Assembly (NCBI GenBank): GCA_963555705.1
Contig: OY743184.1
Span: 21,984,859 to 22,048,858, forward strand
Direction: 5' to 3'
DNA: 64,000 nt
From: Ligustrum vulgare
Taxonomy: Eukaryota; Streptophyta; Magnoliopsida; Lamiales; Oleaceae
Part shown: one piece after another, positions 1 through 12,189 of the stretch
How the letters are laid out: every line of letters starts with the position of its first letter
Numbering within the stretch: position 1 is the stretch's first letter
The notes under the pieces: model-generated
The model's input: the letters and a program-made list of their open reading frames with translations, nothing else
The model's database searches: none
Told to the model about the DNA's origin: nothing
Translations under genes and position numbers: made by a program

Positions 1-978
1 CTGTCTCCTCCTCATCACCACTGAAAAGGGATGGGACGGAGATACTCAAAATTCTCGTTTACATGTTGAGAAATTTCCTTTCTTTTAGTGATTATATCTG
101 CTTTGTGAAGTAGGCACAAACTTTGACAATGATCGCCAAGAAAATTTGTAGAAAACAATAAAATGAATACAGACTTTAATCGCAAAGTATATAATCCTAA
201 AAACTAAATTTGCGCCCTCTCATAATGAGAATGTTAAAGGGCCAACAAGCAAATTACTTTAGCGGATTTCAAGCCTTGAACCACGTTTCAAATAGCATAA
301 TTGAATACTTGGAAAGTAGGAACAAGAAGAGCAATATGAAGATGATTACAAGTGTTGAAGAACAAGAATTTTGGGGAATAATCTCAATATAAAGTTGTTA
401 ATCTTATGTTTAAAATCATGAATTTTATCCCTATTTATAGAATTTCATCACCCTGTGTTCGTGGTTCACACAATTCTTCACGAAAGAGTCAATTAATTGA
501 TGAAAAGGTGCATGAAAAATTATGGAATTTTATGTCAACGGTTGAATTTTTTTTAACTATGCGATCGCGTGGTTTAAAGACCGCGCAATCGCATGATACT
601 CGAATCCTTAAATAGATTCAAAGTCAACCATACCACGCGATCACTTGGTTCAAATTTCTGGCTGGTCCTATTTGGTTGGTTCGGTCCGTCTAGTCTGTCC
701 GGTTTGGTTCTTTTGGTCCGGTTAAGTTCTTTTGGTCTGGTTTTCACTCTTTTTATATTGGTTTTCACCTTTTTGACCCGATTTTTTGCACTTTTCCATC
801 TTAAACTGTGATTTACTCATCTCATATATATTCGAACAACCTTTTTATAACATTACATCCCCCTTTGTTTTATATATATATATATACTTTTTAAATTTTG
901 AAATTATTCTGGTTTGTTTTTAAATTTTGACAATTACAATTTGGAACAATACACAAACTAGGTGATTACTATACCACA
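1..978. other. non-coding AT-rich sequence, no gene seen
   Basis: No ORF here resembles a known protein. Bases 640-780 are a T/G-rich stretch with repeated 'ggttcggt'/'ttggtccggtt' words, of the kind often found in decayed plant transposons. Nothing further can be supported. Confidence 0.6.
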
Positions 979-979
979 C

Positions 980-1190
980 TAGCGTTACACTCGTGCGATA
1001 CATGATCATTTGTTACTTACATATATCGAATTTTATGTTAACATATGAATTAAATATTCAATTAAAAACAAGAAACAAAGGAAGATAATTAATTAAAAAA
1101 TGTATAATTACACATATCTTAATTTTTTTTGGTTCTTAGTTTACCGTTCTAGGAAAACAAATTTACATTTAAATAGAATTTGTAATAAGT

Positions 1191-1264
<74 letters not shown>

Positions 1265-1617
1265 TATACATTCAAAATTTTATTAAAACGAAAATGAAAA
1301 GAAAATATATTCAGATGAACGCTCCTATTTCACCCTCTTTCATTTTCAAAGAAAAAAAATTTATGTGATATTGAAAAAAAAAATATTTTTACGATTTTTT
1401 TAAAAAAATAGTAATGAGTGGAAGGCGGGAAAAAAACTTTAGGACCAAAAAAACGCGGCTATTTAATAATTTGTATTCAGTTGAATTATTTTGAATCTAA
1501 ATTTTATTCAAAATGAATAATAAATAGTTTATTAATAATACTTATCATTTTAGGAAATATGTTTTAGGCAGAAAAATAGATCAATATCCATTTATGGGAA
1601 GTGCTTTCCCTTTTTAT
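980..1617 (-). mobile_element. probable short Helitron-type fragment
   Basis: Read on the minus strand, bases 1003-980 form a short hairpin (cgtg...cgcacg) followed after a few bases by CTAG and then T, which is the arrangement at a Helitron 3' end. The presumed 5' side near 1600 (GGGAAAGCACTTCCC on the minus strand) resembles the sequence at 7140-7185. Both ends are degenerate and there is no target duplication to test, because Helitrons make none. The extent is inferred. Confidence 0.4.
1195..1257. repeat. (GA)n microsatellite
   Basis: About 31 uninterrupted AG dinucleotides. A plain simple-sequence repeat, likely polymorphic in length. Confidence 0.97.
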
Positions 1618-2031
1618 TTTACTAGTGAATCACTCGTGCGATGCACGGTAAGAAACGTCTATATAAAGATAATCCTTTGCGAAATTAAACGAATTCTGAG
1701 ACAAAATTAATAACAATCATAAATAAGAGATGAGATCTTAATTTATTGGTTTTTGCATTACTACAAGTTTTGGAATATTTCTTTGTACACTACATTGTTT
1801 GTCGTATCGTATTTATTTGTTTGTCTTTCCTTCTTATCACAAATCAACATAAATAAGGATCCATAACACAAATATTAAATAACTTATATATCATGGATGC
1901 TTAAATTTCTTATACAAACCATTCATTTAATAAACCTTGTCAATCAAAGCAAGATTAAGAATAGCATAGTAAGACATAAATAATCAAAGTGAGCTAAATA
2001 GTAGCACATTAAGACATAAATAGCCAAATTA

Positions 2032-2460
2032 ATAGGAATAAGTATTAATTTCATGCCAAAACAAATTACACTAATAGTTCAAAGTATTAAATTAAACAAT
2101 TTATATATTCACTAGGATGAATTTCATATTTTCACTTAGATAGATTGGGTGAAATGAACTACAATATTAATTATAAGAATAAAAATGAACTACAAAAAAA
2201 CAAATAGTGGAAACCAATACAACATTTAAATTAATATGTAAATTAATACTTATAGGAATAAGTATTAATTTCACGCCAATACAACACCAGAAGTAGTTTC
2301 AGGTTATTAAATTAAACTATTTATATATTTACTAAGCTAAATGTCATAATTCCACTTAGATATATTGGGTGAAACGAGTTATAACATTCATTATAAGAAC
2401 AAAAATAAAATACCAAAAAATAAATAGTGAAAACTTATACATCATTTATCATAATTAAAT
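2032..2460. repeat. two tandem units of about 220 bp
   Basis: Unit 1 starts 'taggaataagtattaattt' near 2033 and unit 2 starts with the same words near 2253, giving a 220-bp period. The order of landmarks (tatatatt-actagg/actaag, cacttagata-attgggtgaaa, ataagaa-aaaaat, aaatagtg-aaac) is kept, with many substitutions. This is an old internal duplication within the Helitron candidate. Confidence 0.8.
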
Positions 2461-2579
2461 ACATTATTATAGATAACATAATTGGTAGTTTAACCTAAAG
2501 GAGAGATTGCCGATTGCCTAGAATTAGTACCTAAAAATGAAAAGTAATTACACAATGAGTAAAGTCTGAAAACAAATAG

Positions 2580-3300
2580 ATTTTAAACTAAAAAATAGTG
2601 TAAGAAATAACATTGCAAAACCACTATGTTTTCCCAAAGATCTAGTGGTAACAGCAGTGTTAACTAATGTTGAATATGCAACGGTTGGAATGCACCTCCC
2701 ACTTCTCGACTTAGTCCCCAACACATTCTTCATGGTAGTTGGTGGTCGTAATATGCTAGGACCATCTACTTGTAGCTTCCTATGAACATCGAGAAAACTC
2801 GAAGCATCTCCTAATTTTTTTTTTAAGTTAGAATATTTAAATATTAACATAAGCTACAACTTGTAGGAAAAAAATGATAATCAGAAAATCATAACAAATT
2901 ACCATTTGTTACAACCTTATTTTCAATTGTAGACAATTGTGGAATGATAGGAGCTTGACTTTCTCTTAAAATTAATGATAGCATGCTCAATTGCTCATTC
3001 ATATTATCTTAAAAATTTTAAAAAAATAAAAATAAATCAACATCACAAAAGTGCATCTATCATACACAAAAAGTTATTTAAACTAAAAAATAGTATAGGA
3101 ATAAACCTGCACCACCGCTATTTGCAAACGCCCCCAATAAAATTAATGTTGTCTAGTGTACAGCCGGCAATGATGAGGCTGCATGTCTCAACCATTGCCT
3201 CGGTCCACAATAAATGATTCACAGAAGTTAGTGGACGAAATGTGTTAGAAACACCAACTCCTTGAAGCCTTTGAACTTTGAGCAAACTCGGAGCTGATCG
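2580..3300. repeat. diverged duplicated segment, about 500-bp spacing
   Basis: Bases 2585-2800 and 3075-3290 share a series of words in the same order: aaactaaaaaatagt, a 'gttagtggtcg(t/a)aatatg(c/t)tag' stretch and 'aaactcg(a/g)agc'. They look like diverged copies of an exon-like unit captured by the Helitron. Minus-strand reading frames are interrupted and no protein family is recognised. The function, if any, is unknown. Confidence 0.5.
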
Positions 3301-4405
3301 TGTATTTTTTAAAAATTAAAAAATCAAATCAGAACATAAGCAACAGTATGTAGACAGAAAAACTAAAAAAAAAAATTAATAAAATCTCTAGCTAACCATC
3401 AGATCACCATTCATTATATCACTAAGTGGCCCAGCAACAAATTGAGGAATGATAATAGGTTCTTGATTTTCTTTTAAAACTGAGGACGAAGTATCGTTGG
3501 CATACATTCCACCTGTAGGAGGAAGAAAACTATCTAGATAACGAAAGAACATCACGGTTAAAAGTATTGAAATACTAACTCCGAAGAGACATATTAAAAC
3601 TATCTTTTAATAAAAGTGCAAGTGTTCACTTTCCCAAATCCTATCTCCATATAAACAAACTTAAATTTACAAAATTGTTTGAATACTGTTCTCGTGAAAC
3701 ACTTAGTACTATAAGCTTGCAGAAATATAATCTTAAACGTAGTTTCTAATTAAACAACCTGCAAATATTTTCTGTATTTTGTCATACATGATTTCTTGGC
3801 TGGTTGTGGCACATGTCTCTTTGATGGTATAGTTTGATGTACACATTTTCTCTTTTTCCTTCTGATTCTCGTTTTTACTCATTCTAAATGTGGTGCGTTT
3901 TACTCTTGCTATTAGTATTTCTTGAGATGTTTTGATAAAAACTTAGAAGTCAGGTAGGATATTTAATGGACACAATAATATAGGCAATATGAAAAATAAT
4001 GACTATGAGTAGACTAATAGCTGATTTTGTTTGAAAATCAGAATACAATGGGCCAACATTTGAAGATGAACAATCACTATTCGTGTAACCCCAAAAATTG
4101 TGAACCACGAAAGGCTGGAACTGTAGTTAATAGGTCCTAATAAAAATTATAGAAAACATGCACAACATTTTATTCAAGAAACAACGAACTTTAGATAGGA
4201 TATAAAGTTCATCTCGAAAATATATACTATTAAAAAACGAAAATTAGTAATTATATGCTATTTGATATTGCAATTAAATTCCAAATCATCATAATACTTT
4301 AAAAATAATTTTTTTAAAAAATTAGTTATTTAATTTCGTTGTTCTTCAGAGTTAGATAGTTTTTAGTTATTTGTAAAAAAAATAAAAAACTATTGACATG
4401 ATGTG

Positions 4406-4941
4406 TGTTGATGGGCAATACGACCTGGATAACAAGACGATGACATTTGATGACGTTTGAGTTATGGAGCTCGGATCACATGGAATAACTATGTGTCCGA
4501 CCTGGAGGTGTCAAGTCGGACGTTGACTTGTGAATCTTGAACGTGACAATAACTACTTTCTTACGTGGCAGTTAAAACGGTTATTCAGACAAGTGGTTAG
4601 AATAGATAAAAGTCAATGACTTTGTACTATGTAAGAGTTCAAGTAGTTTAGTTATGTCCTAAAGTCACGCAGTCAGGTATTGTAATAAGTCAGCTCACCT
4701 CTTTTTCCCTATAAGTATAGGAGAGGGGGACTCATAAAGGAATCTAATTTTTGGCTATTCAAGGCCAATAATACATATATAAGAAACCATATCTGGAATC
4801 CAGGTCTTCCATCTGACCTAGGATCCAGGTCATCAACCACGACTTGGGATCCACCTCTTTCACACACGATCTTGTTTTACACGACCAACAATCACCTATT
4901 TTTCTTGCTGACTTGGAATATTTATATTTCAACCGTCAACA
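4406..4941 (+). mobile_element. solo LTR, 536 bp
   Basis: The sequence begins TGTTGATG and ends CGTCAACA, an inverted pair typical of LTR ends. It is flanked by an exact 5-bp target duplication ATGTG (4401-4405 and 4942-4946). A TATA-like stretch (cctataagtatagg, about 4710) lies inside. No internal retrotransposon sequence is present, so this is a solo LTR left after recombination. It sits inside the Helitron candidate and is therefore younger than it. Confidence 0.92.
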
Positions 4942-5584
4942 ATGTGAAAGACTTCGTTTAAGAGAACATTTATATATGATGTTAAAGTGATCTGAATAGT
5001 ATAGAGTTCATATAAAAAATGAAAAAATCATTAAAGAAAAGAAAATCAATAATTATATGCTAATTGATTTTGCAATTAAATTCCAAATCACTATAATACT
5101 TACAATAATTGTGGCAAAAAACAAAGAGTCGGCGTCTTCGGAAACATGACAAAAATCACATATATAGGTAACAAATAATATACAAATGTACTGAAAAAAG
5201 GGCCAAGAAAAAAATTAAAAAGAGGATGAAAAGTGGTTTGTTGAAGCTGATTATTTGAACCTAAAACAGCTATGAAAAAAATAAATAAAAAATCAGTTTC
5301 AGCATAAAAAAATAATAATAAAAAATAATTTGCAGCAGAAAACAAAGAGTCAGTGTCTCCTTGTAAACATGAAAAAGACTGTGGTTTTGAAGTGGGTTTT
5401 TGAAGTTGATTATTGGGTGGGGGATATGAGCCGTGTGAATATGATAAATATTGAAGGCCCCAAAAACTAGAAAAAAATGAAAAAGTGAAAAAATAAAATT
5501 CTGCACACAACACATGAGTTTTGGATGGAAACTGTGTTGTTGACTACCATTGACTCGGCTGCTTTAATATAGATAATATATAGA

Positions 5585-7300
5585 TATATAGATTTAGATT
5601 TAGATACAGATATGGATATGGATATGGATAGATATAGATGAGCATATTTAGTCCTTGTTTAAGCCCTCATTATTTACAAAATAAGTTTTATAATATTGTT
5701 TTTTTAGAGAATGTGTACTTAAGCCTTGTTTGAGACCTATTATTCAAATAATGTAGTTTATAATAATAAATTTTGGGACAATGAGTCGTTAAAAGTAGGA
5801 TTGTTTTTTTGAATTTAAATGTAGATTATTTTATTAATAAAATGTAGGTCGGAAATGAGTTTTAAAATTGAGGTTTTGAATGAAGGATACATAGTAGGGG
5901 CCAATTTTTATATTATTTTATTTTATTTTATTTTTTTACAAAGTGGCCATAATTGTAATAGTTAGAAACTAGAATGATTTACTATAAAAAAATAAATAAA
6001 AAATAAAAAAACTTCAATGACCATTTGCATAACTATTCAATTTTAATGATTGTTAACGTAATTAATCTTTTCAAAATATAATTTTTAGATTCTCATAAAT
6101 TAATTTATCACTACCCGAATAGTAATATTAGAATAGGTACGAACTATCTTAATACAATATTTGATATCTAAATATATTAAACAAATATTTCATTTCATAT
6201 TTATTTTAACATTACAAATTAAACACATGTGGTGTTGTATTTAAATGAAAATCAAACAATTAAGTTCTGTATAAACCAGTCTACAACGTGAAATTACGAC
6301 CAATGATAGAAATTGAATTTTTTTTTTAAAAAAAAAATCATGGATATGAACTATCAAATATTCAAAAATATTCAAAACGTATTCAATAATTTCCAATACA
6401 GCGTGACTTTTTATTTTTAATCCATTAGTCAAATGGTCATGTTACCCAAAAAAAAAAAAAAACTATTTTTATACGTCTTAAATAAATATGTTTGACCACA
6501 TCTTATTTTGAAATAGAATAAGTTTGCTAACATACCTTTATTTTTATTTTGATAAAAAATAGTTAAACTAATTGTTAAAGTCTGTAATATATATTTTGCA
6601 CAATTTGATTATTTAAATCTAGAGTATTAAACATAAATAAATAAATAATGAGTATATAAATAAATAAATAAATAAAATTGATTTTAAAATGACAAATGAA
6701 TTTATTGAAATATGAAGTTTCAAAAATTATTCGGACTTAATTGAATTTACTTAAAAAGTTTGAATATTTATTATTTCGTCTAATTTGATAAGAAAAACAA
6801 CTTGAACTGAAATAAATTATTTAGGATCAAATTAAATTTAGTTAAAAAATTGTAAATATCATTGTATGATTTAAATAAAACAATTTTGAAATAATTGGAC
6901 ATTCAGAAAAAAGTAAAATGTACAAAATAAAGCTTTTACCTTTAATTTTTTATGTGATTTTAGGAACGATATATTTACAGTTGGATCTCACTTATAAGCT
7001 CGTATTAGAGTTCTCGTCGCGATCTTCAATTTGACATCCATGTTTCATATTTTTCGATTTCAAAATAATAGTATAATTATTAAAAGTATTCTGATTCATT
7101 GATGAAATACTTTCATTTTAGGAAAGTTAGCTTAGGAGGGAAAAGTTTCAAAATCTATTTTTGGAAAGTGCATTCCCTTTATATATTATTTGTATTGTAT
7201 TTATATTATAAAGATTTCAAAATGAAAGAAAATAGTTTAAAGATTCAAACATGAGGTGGTAAATAATATAATTCATATGTTATAAAAATAAACTCCACCT
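5585..7300. other. AT-rich intergenic DNA, no gene seen
   Basis: Starts with a (TAGATA)/(GATATG) microsatellite (5571-5640) and continues as AT-rich sequence with short A/T runs. Bases 7115-7187 resemble 1540-1617 (ttttaggaaa...ggaaagtgc.ttcccttt) and may mark another Helitron-type 5' end. No coding potential is recognised. Confidence 0.6.
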
Positions 7301-7579
7301 CACCCCACCCCACCCCAACCCACCCCACCACATTCCATTCAAATCTTCCATAACAGACTGCGCATCATCATCGTCGTCACCACCACTACCACCCACCATC
7401 TCCGACGTATTGTTACCATCACATCATCTCCATGACCTTCGACACATCCCCCTACCCCCACCACCATGTTTGATGTATCGTCGTTTCCACCACCACTATC
7501 ACCAATAAAAATCACTATTTTTTGAAGATACACACAAAAAATTGGCGTGTAAAAATAAAAATCTATAACTTACGTATTG

Positions 7580-8235
7580 CCTTTGGCCAATTCTCTTTGA
7601 TCTGTGACCTGTTGAGATTGATATGCAACATGTGGACTATGACTTGTGACCAATGACTTGAAACATATGAATTGTAACATATGAATTTAAATTTGTTTCT
7701 TGTCATCTATGCACAAAGAAGATGTGACATGTGAACATATGAAGTGTTACATGTGACCTGACATATGAAGTGTTCCCTATGATATTCTATGATTGGGTGA
7801 ATTGTCATATGTGATCTATCATTTATGAATTGTGACATGTGACTTAAACATGTGACATGTTACTATATAAATGACTCGTGATATATAAAGTGTGACATGT
7901 TACCTGAAATATGTAGTGTTACTTATAACATGTTGTGATAGGATGAATTGTGGCATGTAGCCTATGTAATATGGCCTATAACATGTGATGTGTGCCATGT
8001 GAACATATGAAGTGTGATATGTGACTATATAAATGACTCATGATATATAAAATGTGTTATGCAGCCTGAAATAGGAAGTGCTATCTATGAAATGTTGTGA
8101 TTGGATGAATTGTGACTCATGACCTATATAATGTGACCTAAGATCTATACGGGTTTAAAATATTAGTTTAAACATATGAAATGTGATTTGAATATGTGAC
8201 ATGTGTCTTATGATTTGAACATGTGACTGTGACCT
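7580..8235. repeat. degenerate tandem array of 'tgtgacatatgaa' words with a 162-bp higher-order unit
   Basis: Short words of the type tgacatgtga, acatatgaagtg and tgtgacct recur throughout. A longer unit is visible: 'actatataaatgactc' occurs at 7862 and again at 8024, 162 bp apart, and the following blocks (gatatataaa, cctgaaata, atgttgtgat, ggatgaattgtg) recur in the same order. A third, partly aligned unit precedes it. Probably satellite-like or part of a transposon terminal repeat. Confidence 0.75.
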
Positions 8236-8650
8236 ATGATGCATACATGTAACCCCAACGACCACCAACAAACAACCGTCATCTCACCACCCCGACCACA
8301 TCTCACCAACAACCATAAACACCACACCACACCACACCACACACGACACCACATACAACATCAAATCAAACCAACCACCACATACCACAACCTCACACCG
8401 AACCACCACTACCACCACCGAACGACGAATCACTACCCTATCACGACACAACCATTACAGCACACCCGAGTACAATACAGATTCAACACATGACAAAACC
8501 ACCACACCACACCACACCACACCACACCACATCACTACAACATTGCACACATCACACAACCACACCACATCACTACAACACAGCACACATCACACAACCA
8601 CACCACCACACACATGCTAAAGCACCACAAAACCACGACCATCAATTCCC
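8236..8650. repeat. CCACA/ACACC low-complexity region
   Basis: Runs of caccacacc (8310-8345, 8497-8535) and 'atcacacaaccacaccacatc' duplicates (8550-8615). Open reading frames here are rich in His, Thr and Pro only because of the repeat composition. No gene is called. Confidence 0.85.
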
Positions 8651-8970
8651 CAATAAACCCACATACGATCAGCCATCACTGCACAACCAAGAACATTAAA
8701 GACCCCCCACACCGCATCAAGCTGAACTGGCGATTATAGTTACACCAACGATTCATCCAGGAAATCTCGGGAGGGACACCACTTCTCTCTCTCTCTCTTA
8801 CACCATCGTCTCGTTTTACATCACCATTAGCAATAAGTGGAGTTCGCATCGCAATCACATCTGTTAGAGTTCGCCCTGTCATTGCTTCTGTCGGAGGAGT
8901 AGAGTCTATCTGGTGAGTAAAATGGGATGGTGTTACATCTGTCATTGGGTGATCCCTTGTAATACTAGGG

Positions 8971-9183
8971 ATATATCCTATAACACACGAATTGTTCCAC
9001 TTTGAAGTAGATTTTATCCCATCTGGATGGGCACGTTCTTAGGGATTCTCTTGATATGAGGATTCTGAGGGTATCCCTAGAACCACTAGACTCAAGAGGT
9101 CTAGGGTTCAAAGGGAACGTGCCCATCTAGTTGGGACAAAAATCCTCTTCAAAGAGGAACAACCCGTATGTTATAGGGTACAT
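8971..9183. mobile_element. MITE-like inverted-repeat element
   Basis: The left arm (8971-9038: tatcctataaca...gggcacgttc) is the inverted complement of the right arm (9115-9183: gaacgtgccc...tgttatagggta), with roughly 80% pairing over about 68 bp and a central loop of about 76 bp. Such long near-palindromes are typical of foldback MITEs. I could not define a target duplication with certainty. Confidence 0.75.
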
Positions 9184-9237
9184 CACAGGCTACCAAAAAT
9201 CGCAACAATAATTATCCTTCACCATATTTGCCGAATA

Positions 9238-10452
9238 CTATGCCTTTTGAATCTCTTTACTTCTATTTGCTTCAAGATACTTTGTCAATTCTTCACCGTG
9301 TCTTTTAACAAATTCATTCTTATGGTAGTAATAACACTCTAGATGTCTCCAAATGAGATTGAGAATGATCCCTCCAACCATGATTTCTTCCTTGTGATTC
9401 ACTTCTACCATGCATATTCTCATAAATGGTCAACAAAACTCGATCACCATTCAAATTACAACTTGGCTTCTTAATGTTGATCATCTAACAATGATTTGAA
9501 ATCTTATTCACTATCAACGTAGATTCACCAACTAGCAACATGGTAACCAACTTCTCGTATGATTTAGGCAAGAGAAACAATAAAATAATAATCTTATCAT
9601 CCTCCTCAAGTTTCACATCCACGTTTGCAACTCTTGAACACATTTATTTAAGTTTATTTAGATGGTCCTTAACATCAGTATCATCATCTATCTTCGAATC
9701 ATATATTTGCTTCTTCAAATAAATCATATTAGTTAAGGACTTAGATATGTACAGATTTCTAGCATTTTTCATAATCCAAAAGGGGATTTTCATTGAAAAC
9801 ACTATATTTTACCTCTGGTGTAAGAGTCAGATGGTGTTGACTGTCTTCACTTTCGGTTCTTCCCAACCTGTGGCTTTCATCTCTTTTGGCCTCTTATCCT
9901 GCAAAGCCTTGAAAGTAGGGGTGACAAAAAAATTCATCGAACTACCCACCTAAATGAGTCTATGGGTCAGGTATGGAGTTTACTATTATAACCTGTCATG
10001 GGTGTGGGTCAGGTGTAAGTTTAGAAACAAGACCTATAGTCGAACCGCATACTCGTTGTTTGCTTAAAAAATAATAATTAAAATGACAATATTCTGAAAG
10101 ACGAAATCCGTAGCAACAACACTTCATTTCTATGATTATTTCTCATTTGGAGATTATATTCAAAAGTTTTTAAATTTTATCAGAATTCTCTTGTAAATTA
10201 TAAAATTTTGCTGTAATATCCACCTCCAACCCGCCTTTCTTAAATGTGTATATGAGTCGAGTATAGAGGTTACAAATCTTCCTTGAGTATGGTATGCATA
10301 TTTTTTTTAAAAATCCGATCCATACCTGACCCATTGCCATATCTACTTGAAAGTTCCTATTGCATGAGAATTTCTTCTACTGTACTTCTCTAAATATCGA
10401 AATTATTCTTGCCATCAAACCGCTTCACCTCAAGTTTGGAACCTGTCATCAT
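9238..10452 (-). pseudogene. Ty1/copia gag remnant, split by a hAT MITE
   Basis: Minus-strand translation, with frame changes, gives the copia gag (UBN2-type) landmarks in order. First comes an N-terminal 'VKRFDGKNNFDI' block (about 10440-10400). Then follow 'KSLTNMIYLKKQIYD', 'DVKDHLNKL', 'VANVDVKLEEDDKIIILL' and 'LPKSYEKLVTMLL' (about 9735-9515). The end is a decayed zinc knuckle in which the second Cys is Tyr (CYYYHKNEFVKRH, about 9340-9300). Stops interrupt it repeatedly. The MITE at 9916-10345 separates the first block from the rest. It looks like the Tork-type copia lineage. Confidence 0.85.
9916..10345. mobile_element. hAT-type MITE, 430 bp
   Basis: Ends are TAGGGGTGACAA and, inverted, TAGATATGGCAA. 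An exact 8-bp target duplication CTTGAAAG flanks it (9908-9915 and 10346-10353). An 8-bp duplication with a TAGGG-type terminus is the hAT hallmark. It has no ORF of its own. It interrupts the copia gag remnant, whose reading resumes on each side. Confidence 0.92.
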
Positions 10453-10481
10453 TTTCGCAATAATCTCAGAGTTTGAACATT

Positions 10482-10493
10482 GCTCTAATACCA
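10482..10493 (-). other. copia primer-binding site
   Basis: On the minus strand this reads TGGTATTAGAGC, one mismatch from TGGTATCAGAGC, the initiator tRNA-Met complement used by Ty1/copia elements. It lies just upstream of the gag remnant, as expected, so the 5' LTR should lie at higher coordinates. Confidence 0.8.
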
Positions 10494-10494
10494 C

Positions 10495-11960
10495 ACTTAA
10501 TGGAAAAAAAATCAAATTCCACACAGTACCATTATAGGGAATTTAATTCTCTACCCAAAAAACGTAGGAGAAAAACAAAACAAAAAAAGGACAAAAGAGA
10601 AAAAATAAATTTAATGTGGCTTAGCTAGCTGCTGATAACCACGAAAGAAGAATATTTTTTTTGATGAAAAGAATAAACCACTCAATACAATATTTTTCTC
10701 ATCCTCACTATTTCTTCCTACCACAAAAGACTAGAGAAAAGAAGAACAATAAACTGACTCACAAACTATTTTTTTTCGGCAAAATTTATTACCACCACAG
10801 TTTATACTAAATACACCACATTATATTTACACCACTAATAAAATATATTTTTTCTAAATACACAACACTACAAATACAAATATACCCCTTATTTAATTTT
10901 AAAAAATACAAAGCGATAGAATTTGTACACCACAATTGTACCATGAGTACCCCAACACATTCCCATTCTCTCAAGCCATTCCCTTCCCTGAAATTGGTTC
11001 TTCCGGGTCTTCTGATTTTACTTTGAGCTCAATCCTCTTCCAACTCATGTGGCCGATTTGAGCACAGTCCTTCTCTGAATTTGGTTCTTCCAAGTCTTCT
11101 ATTTTCCTTTTAATGACCGAATTGGCCATTTCAATTTTTGTGTTTACGGACATTGTTGTTGTTGTGTAAATATTTTGGGCATTAGCTAATATTCACATAT
11201 AAAGTATTAAAAATATATTTTGTTTATATGGCTTATGCATGTGAAGCCCATGCATTCGTGTTTATCTTTTTCATGTCAGGAAAATTAGAATTTGGTAATG
11301 CTGAAATATGTGTGATTTTGTTAAATAGAAGACTGAATTGGTACCTAATAAACTAATTTGAATTCAATTTGTAGGTTGTTCAACTATGTGATAGGAATCT
11401 ATTTGCTTGAAGCTGCAGAAAATGTTATAAACAAGAGAGAGAAAATAAATCCAAAAGACAACCACATTTCACTAATCAGAACTTTTATTTGTATTGTTGG
11501 TCACGAGATATTATTTGAGAAATTATACGGAATTATTGTACCAACATTCATTCAAATTAACTTATTATTGAAAAACAAGAAAAAAAAGAAGAAGAACAAG
11601 ATGATTTAGAAACATAAATATAAAGAAGAAAAGAAAAGAAAATTATTTGAAAGATTGTGGTGTAAATAAAAATAGTGAGAAAAAAATAAAAGGATATTTT
11701 TGTAATTTTATTTATGTCTATTTTAGTCAATAAAGAAAACACTTAAAATTGTGGTATATAAAATAAGTTTTGTGGTGGAAATATAGCCACCATTTTTTTC
11801 CCTCTTTATTTTTCTTCTCTTTCTCCAATTCTTCACAGATTTTTCCTAACTACAAAACGTCAAAACCAAGAATTTTTTGCTGCTCCCATTTTAATATTGT
11901 TGTTGCCGTGTAAATGTCTAAACCTAAGGACCATCTTTAATCATATTGACATATTGTAAT
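10495..11960 (-). mobile_element. remnant of the copia 5' LTR, interrupted
   Basis: Position upstream (minus sense) of the primer-binding site implies LTR sequence. No second LTR is present for comparison, so the outer limit is a guess. The stretch is interrupted by the Pack-MULE-like element at 10778-11791, after which non-repetitive sequence resumes. Confidence 0.4.
10778..11791. mobile_element. Mutator-like element (Pack-MULE candidate), 1 kb
   Basis: The ends are an imperfect inverted repeat: left GGCAAAATTTATTACCACCA, right (inverted) GGTGGCTATATTTCCACCAC. Similarity continues inward as the inverted 'tacaccaca' words. Flanks are 9-bp T-runs ending in C (10769-10777; 11792-11800, one mismatch), which fits the 9-bp Mutator duplication. 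There is no transposase. Inside, 10971-11153 (minus) encodes a short repeated peptide (EEPNSEKD / EEPISGKG) and 11340-11610 contains an exon-like stretch, suggesting captured host gene pieces. The source gene is not recognised. Confidence 0.65.
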
Positions 11961-12189
11961 GGACTTTTAAATTGGCCCTTGGCCAAATTTTTTTGTACCT
12001 TATTTTTGGTCAAACCCAATAATTTTTTATCTACACACATTGAAACATGAGAATAATATATAAATAAGGCGTTTAAAAATACATATTTAAAAAATGAGAT
12101 TAAACTTGTATAGTTTAAAAAATCAGTTTATAATTAAGATTAATTAATTAAATTAAATAATTCAAATATTTATTAATTGTATATATATT

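Larger units (their letters stand above)
1622..5584 (-). mobile_element. non-autonomous Helitron candidate, about 4 kb
   Basis: On the minus strand the 3' end shows the hairpin CCGTGC-ATC-GCACGG in imperfect form (about 1652-1635), an unpaired stretch, then CTAG at 1625-1622 followed by T. The 5' end on the minus strand reads TCTATATATTATCTATATTA near 5584-5565, preceded by A. Helitrons start TC, end CTRR with a nearby hairpin and insert between A and T, so both ends fit. No Rep/helicase ORF is seen, so the element would be non-autonomous. It carries internal tandem repeats and a later solo LTR. The exact 5' base is ambiguous by about 10 because of local TATAGA repeats. Confidence 0.6.

Noticed and set aside
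554..600. gcgatcgcg...cgcgcaatcgc short palindrome
   Set aside because: Only about 9 paired bases with mismatches; not distinguishable from chance or transposon debris.
5100..5515. 137-aa and 81-aa minus-strand ORFs
   Set aside because: Composition is Phe/Tyr/Leu-rich because of A/T runs; no domain, no gene structure, and they lie at the end of the Helitron candidate.
8236..8699. His/Thr/Pro-rich ORFs
   Set aside because: They are translations of the CCACA/ACACC simple repeats.
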